A DNA stretch of 64,000 nucleotides from Liquorilactobacillus sucicola DSM 21376 = JCM 15457 (GTDB taxonomy: Bacteria > Bacillota > Bacilli > Lactobacillales > Lactobacillaceae): positions 372,001 through 436,000 of the forward strand of contig NZ_BALC01000002.1 in the NCBI RefSeq assembly GCF_000612445.1, read 5' to 3'. Below the pieces are notes generated by a model. The model was not told where the DNA came from and ran no database searches. It saw only the letters and a list, made by a program, of their open reading frames with translations. The first letter of the stretch is position 1; each line of letters opens with the position of its first letter. The position numbers were made by a program, and so were the translations under genes. Positions 62,266 through 64,000 of this stretch are shown here, one piece after another.

Positions 62266-63657
62266 ATGAATGGAAAAAGTAGTAATTGTTCTGGTAAGTT
62301 TCTTGGTAATATAGGTTTTCATATCGTTCAGGTCAGCAATCTGTTACTCATGACCGCTTCCTTTGCATTTGTCTGGTACGTTTTCTATGCTAATAAAATT
62401 ACCGCTCCATTGTACAATCGCAATAGTCTTTTGTTTTTATTAGTTTTTGCAGTTATTTATTTCCTCTACGGGAGAATATATGACGCTTTTGAGGTTAATA
62501 TTTCAAAAGTTTCGGAGTTAACTTACAGTCAGTGCCTTGCGGCATTGCTATCGGATGGCATTTTGTACATCATGATTAGTCTTTTAGCACACAGGGTTAT
62601 AAGCATTCTACCAATGGTACTCTGTTTCTTTATTCAAACAGTAGTTGCACTAGGTTGGAGTACCACTGCCAACCGAATCCATAAATACCTTTTTCCAGCA
62701 AAGAAAACTCTTGTAATTTACAATGAGCGGACAGAGTTAGAAAAACTAAAATTAAATAAAAAATTAAGAGCCAGTTTTATGATGCAACGTTTTTTGCATG
62801 TGACAGACTGTGAGAACAAGCTAACGCAATGTTTTGAGGGAATGGATGCTGTGTTTCTAATTAACATTGACAGTCAAAGGTGCAATCAGATAATCAAGGA
62901 GTGCGCTGCAAGTAACATGGCTGTTTATCTATTGCCACGCATTGGGGATGTAATCATGAGCAGTGCGGAAAAAATGCATATGTTACATTTGCCGATTCTG
63001 CGAGTATCTCACTATGATCCGCAACCTGAATACATTATTTTAAAAAAAGCTTTCGATCTTTTTTCAGCTGGAATTCTTCTAATTTTGACTTTGCCGCTAT
63101 TCATTGTAGTGGCTGCGGCGATTAAGCTGGATGATCGTGGCCCGGTTTTCTATAAGCAAAATCGGTTGACACAGGGGGGAAAGGTATTTAAAGTCCTAAA
63201 GTTTCGTTCAATGAGAATGGATGCAGAAAAGGATGGTGTAGCGAGGTTGTGTACAGGAGATACTGATAACCGGATCACACCAGTTGGTAAGTTTTTACGC
63301 AAAGTACGTTTAGATGAACTGCCACAGTTAATCAATATTTTAAAGGGTGAAATGAGTGTGGTCGGTCCGCGACCAGAAAGACCAGAAATCGCAAAAGAAT
63401 ATGAAAAAACGTTGCCGGAATTTTCCCTACGGTTACAGGCAAAAGCTGGGTTAACTGGTTATGCGCAGGTCTATGGCAAGTACAATACGTCTCCATACAA
63501 TAAGTTGGAAATGGATTTAATGTATATTGCGAAACCGCGTGTTTTAACGGATCTAAAGATTATTTTTGCAACGATTAAGATCTTATTTATGTCCGAGAGC
63601 ACCGAAGGAGTATCCAAGGAACAAGCAATTGTAGCTGGAAAGGCAAATGGCAGATAG
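62266..63657 (+). CDS. Polyprenyl glycosylphosphotransferase (second priming enzyme)
   Basis: 463 residues of the WbaP/CpsE-like long form. N-terminal four to five membrane helices, a Rossmann-like central part (about 145-235), and then the catalytic domain: KVFKVLKFRSMRMDAE, VGKFLRKVRLDELPQLINIL, MSVVGPRPERPE and LTGYAQVYGKYNTSP. RBS GGGGGGATTAC. A second priming transferase besides the gene at 48636 implies a separate polymer. The next glycosyltransferase overlaps its end. Confidence 0.93.
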   Translation: MNGKSSNCSGKFLGNIGFHIVQVSNLLLMTASFAFVWYVFYANKITAPLYNRNSLLFLLVFAVIYFLYGRIYDAFEVNISKVSELTYSQCLAALLSDGILYIMISLLAHRVISILPMVLCFFIQTVVALGWSTTANRIHKYLFPAKKTLVIYNERTELEKLKLNKKLRASFMMQRFLHVTDCENKLTQCFEGMDAVFLINIDSQRCNQIIKECAASNMAVYLLPRIGDVIMSSAEKMHMLHLPILRVSHYDPQPEYIILKKAFDLFSAGILLILTLPLFIVVAAAIKLDDRGPVFYKQNRLTQGGKVFKVLKFRSMRMDAEKDGVARLCTGDTDNRITPVGKFLRKVRLDELPQLINILKGEMSVVGPRPERPEIAKEYEKTLPEFSLRLQAKAGLTGYAQVYGKYNTSPYNKLEMDLMYIAKPRVLTDLKIIFATIKILFMSESTEGVSKEQAIVAGKANGR

Positions 63658-64000
63658 CATGGCAGTAGAGAGTGGAAATTATAGTATTTTGTTGTCTGTA
63701 TATGAAAAAGAACAACCAGCATTTTTTTTAAAGGCTTTGGAAAGTGTATTGGAACAAAGTGTATTGCCAAGACAGCTTGTGTTGGTTGAGGATGGTCTGC
63801 TGCCAAAAGAATTAGACACCGTAATTATGAGCTTTAGTACACGTGCTGCATTTGAAGTTACACTTGTTAAGCTAGACCGGATTTACGACTTGGGGACAGC
63901 ATTGAACATAGGATTGAAACATTGTCGCTATGATTTTGTTGCCAGAATAGATAGTGACGATATTAATCTTCCCAACAGAATGGAAAAGCAGCTTGACTTT
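63647..64000 (+). CDS. Family 2 glycosyltransferase (N-terminal part, cut by window end)
   Basis: 118 codons are visible and the frame is open at the window end. GT-A start: YSILLSVYEKEQPAFFLKAL, ESVLEQSV, LVLVEDGLLP, YDFVARIDSDDINLPNRMEK with the DxD-like DSDD. ATG 63647 overlaps the end of the priming transferase gene with GGAAAGG close upstream; ATG 63659 is an alternative. The family commonly adds hexoses in exopolysaccharide clusters; donor and linkage are unknown. Confidence 0.85.
   Translation, partial: MADSMAVESGNYSILLSVYEKEQPAFFLKALESVLEQSVLPRQLVLVEDGLLPKELDTVIMSFSTRAAFEVTLVKLDRIYDLGTALNIGLKHCRYDFVARIDSDDINLPNRMEKQLDF

Noticed and set aside
1-64000. CRISPR array, tRNA or rRNA genes, intact IS transposase
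   Set aside because: I looked for regular short direct repeats, tRNA cloverleaf motifs and DDE-type transposases and found none.

Overview
The window looks like a chromosomal segment of a low-GC Gram-positive lactic acid bacterium, probably Lactobacillaceae. The evidence is TTG/GTG starts with strong GGAGG-type ribosome sites, lipobox lipoproteins, T-box leaders, a CopY-type copper repressor, LexA-box SOS control, a ComX/SigH-like sigma factor beside a ComK-like gene, and a Gram-positive wzd/wze capsule locus with LytR-CpsA-Psr and TagD/TagB-type genes. Species cannot be fixed from the sequence alone. No rRNA, tRNA, CRISPR array, intact insertion sequence or prophage was seen.

Layout. 1-9102: a co-directional block of amino-acid genes: RocB-like M20 peptidase (cut by the window start), DDAH/citrullinase-like hydrolase, a polar amino-acid ABC importer, class III aminotransferase, aldehyde dehydrogenase and two class I/II aminotransferases. 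It reads as a catabolic operon for an arginine-derived or guanidino compound. 9297-16688: a hypothetical protein, DHA2 efflux pump with divergent TetR, an oligopeptide-binding lipoprotein behind a T-box leader, VanZ-like protein, and a helix-hairpin-helix/nuclease-like protein. 16892-20192: copper operon copY, two cupredoxins, copA and a 36-residue peptide. 20291-26367: secreted hypothetical, DUF422 carotenoid-type membrane protein with divergent TetR, the first copy of a structured RNA, XRE/DUF3278 pair, and a LexA-box operon with a Y-family polymerase and YolD-like protein. 26686-31392: asd, a flavin disulfide reductase, a broken small membrane protein, several repeats and the second copy of the RNA.

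31393-35713: an allose-type sugar locus (PTS EIIBCA divergent from an AlsE-like epimerase, RpiB-type isomerase and LacI repressor) with two identical operators. 36020-46039: SRPBCC protein, XRE/TPR regulator, an ABC exporter whose ATPase is fused to an HTH domain, a MetE-core methionine synthase under a second T-box, aldo-keto reductase, MgtC, YjeM-type permease and the ComX-like sigma factor. 46257-64000: ComK-like protein, LCP ligase, a polysaccharide cluster (priming transferase, Wzz, BY-kinase, TagD, CDP-glycerol transferase, galactofuranosyl-type GT2, Wzy, Wzx, Glf), two zinc-ribbon membrane proteins, and the start of a second polysaccharide cluster.

Two features run through the whole window. 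First, eight genes carry nine frameshifts, and every one is repaired by adding one base, mostly in short homopolymers. That pattern fits systematic sequencing or assembly deletions better than gene decay. Second, intergenic spaces hold about ten copies of one hairpin-plus-tail repeat, a separate palindromic element, and two 313-bp copies of an apparently undescribed non-coding RNA with its own promoter and terminator.
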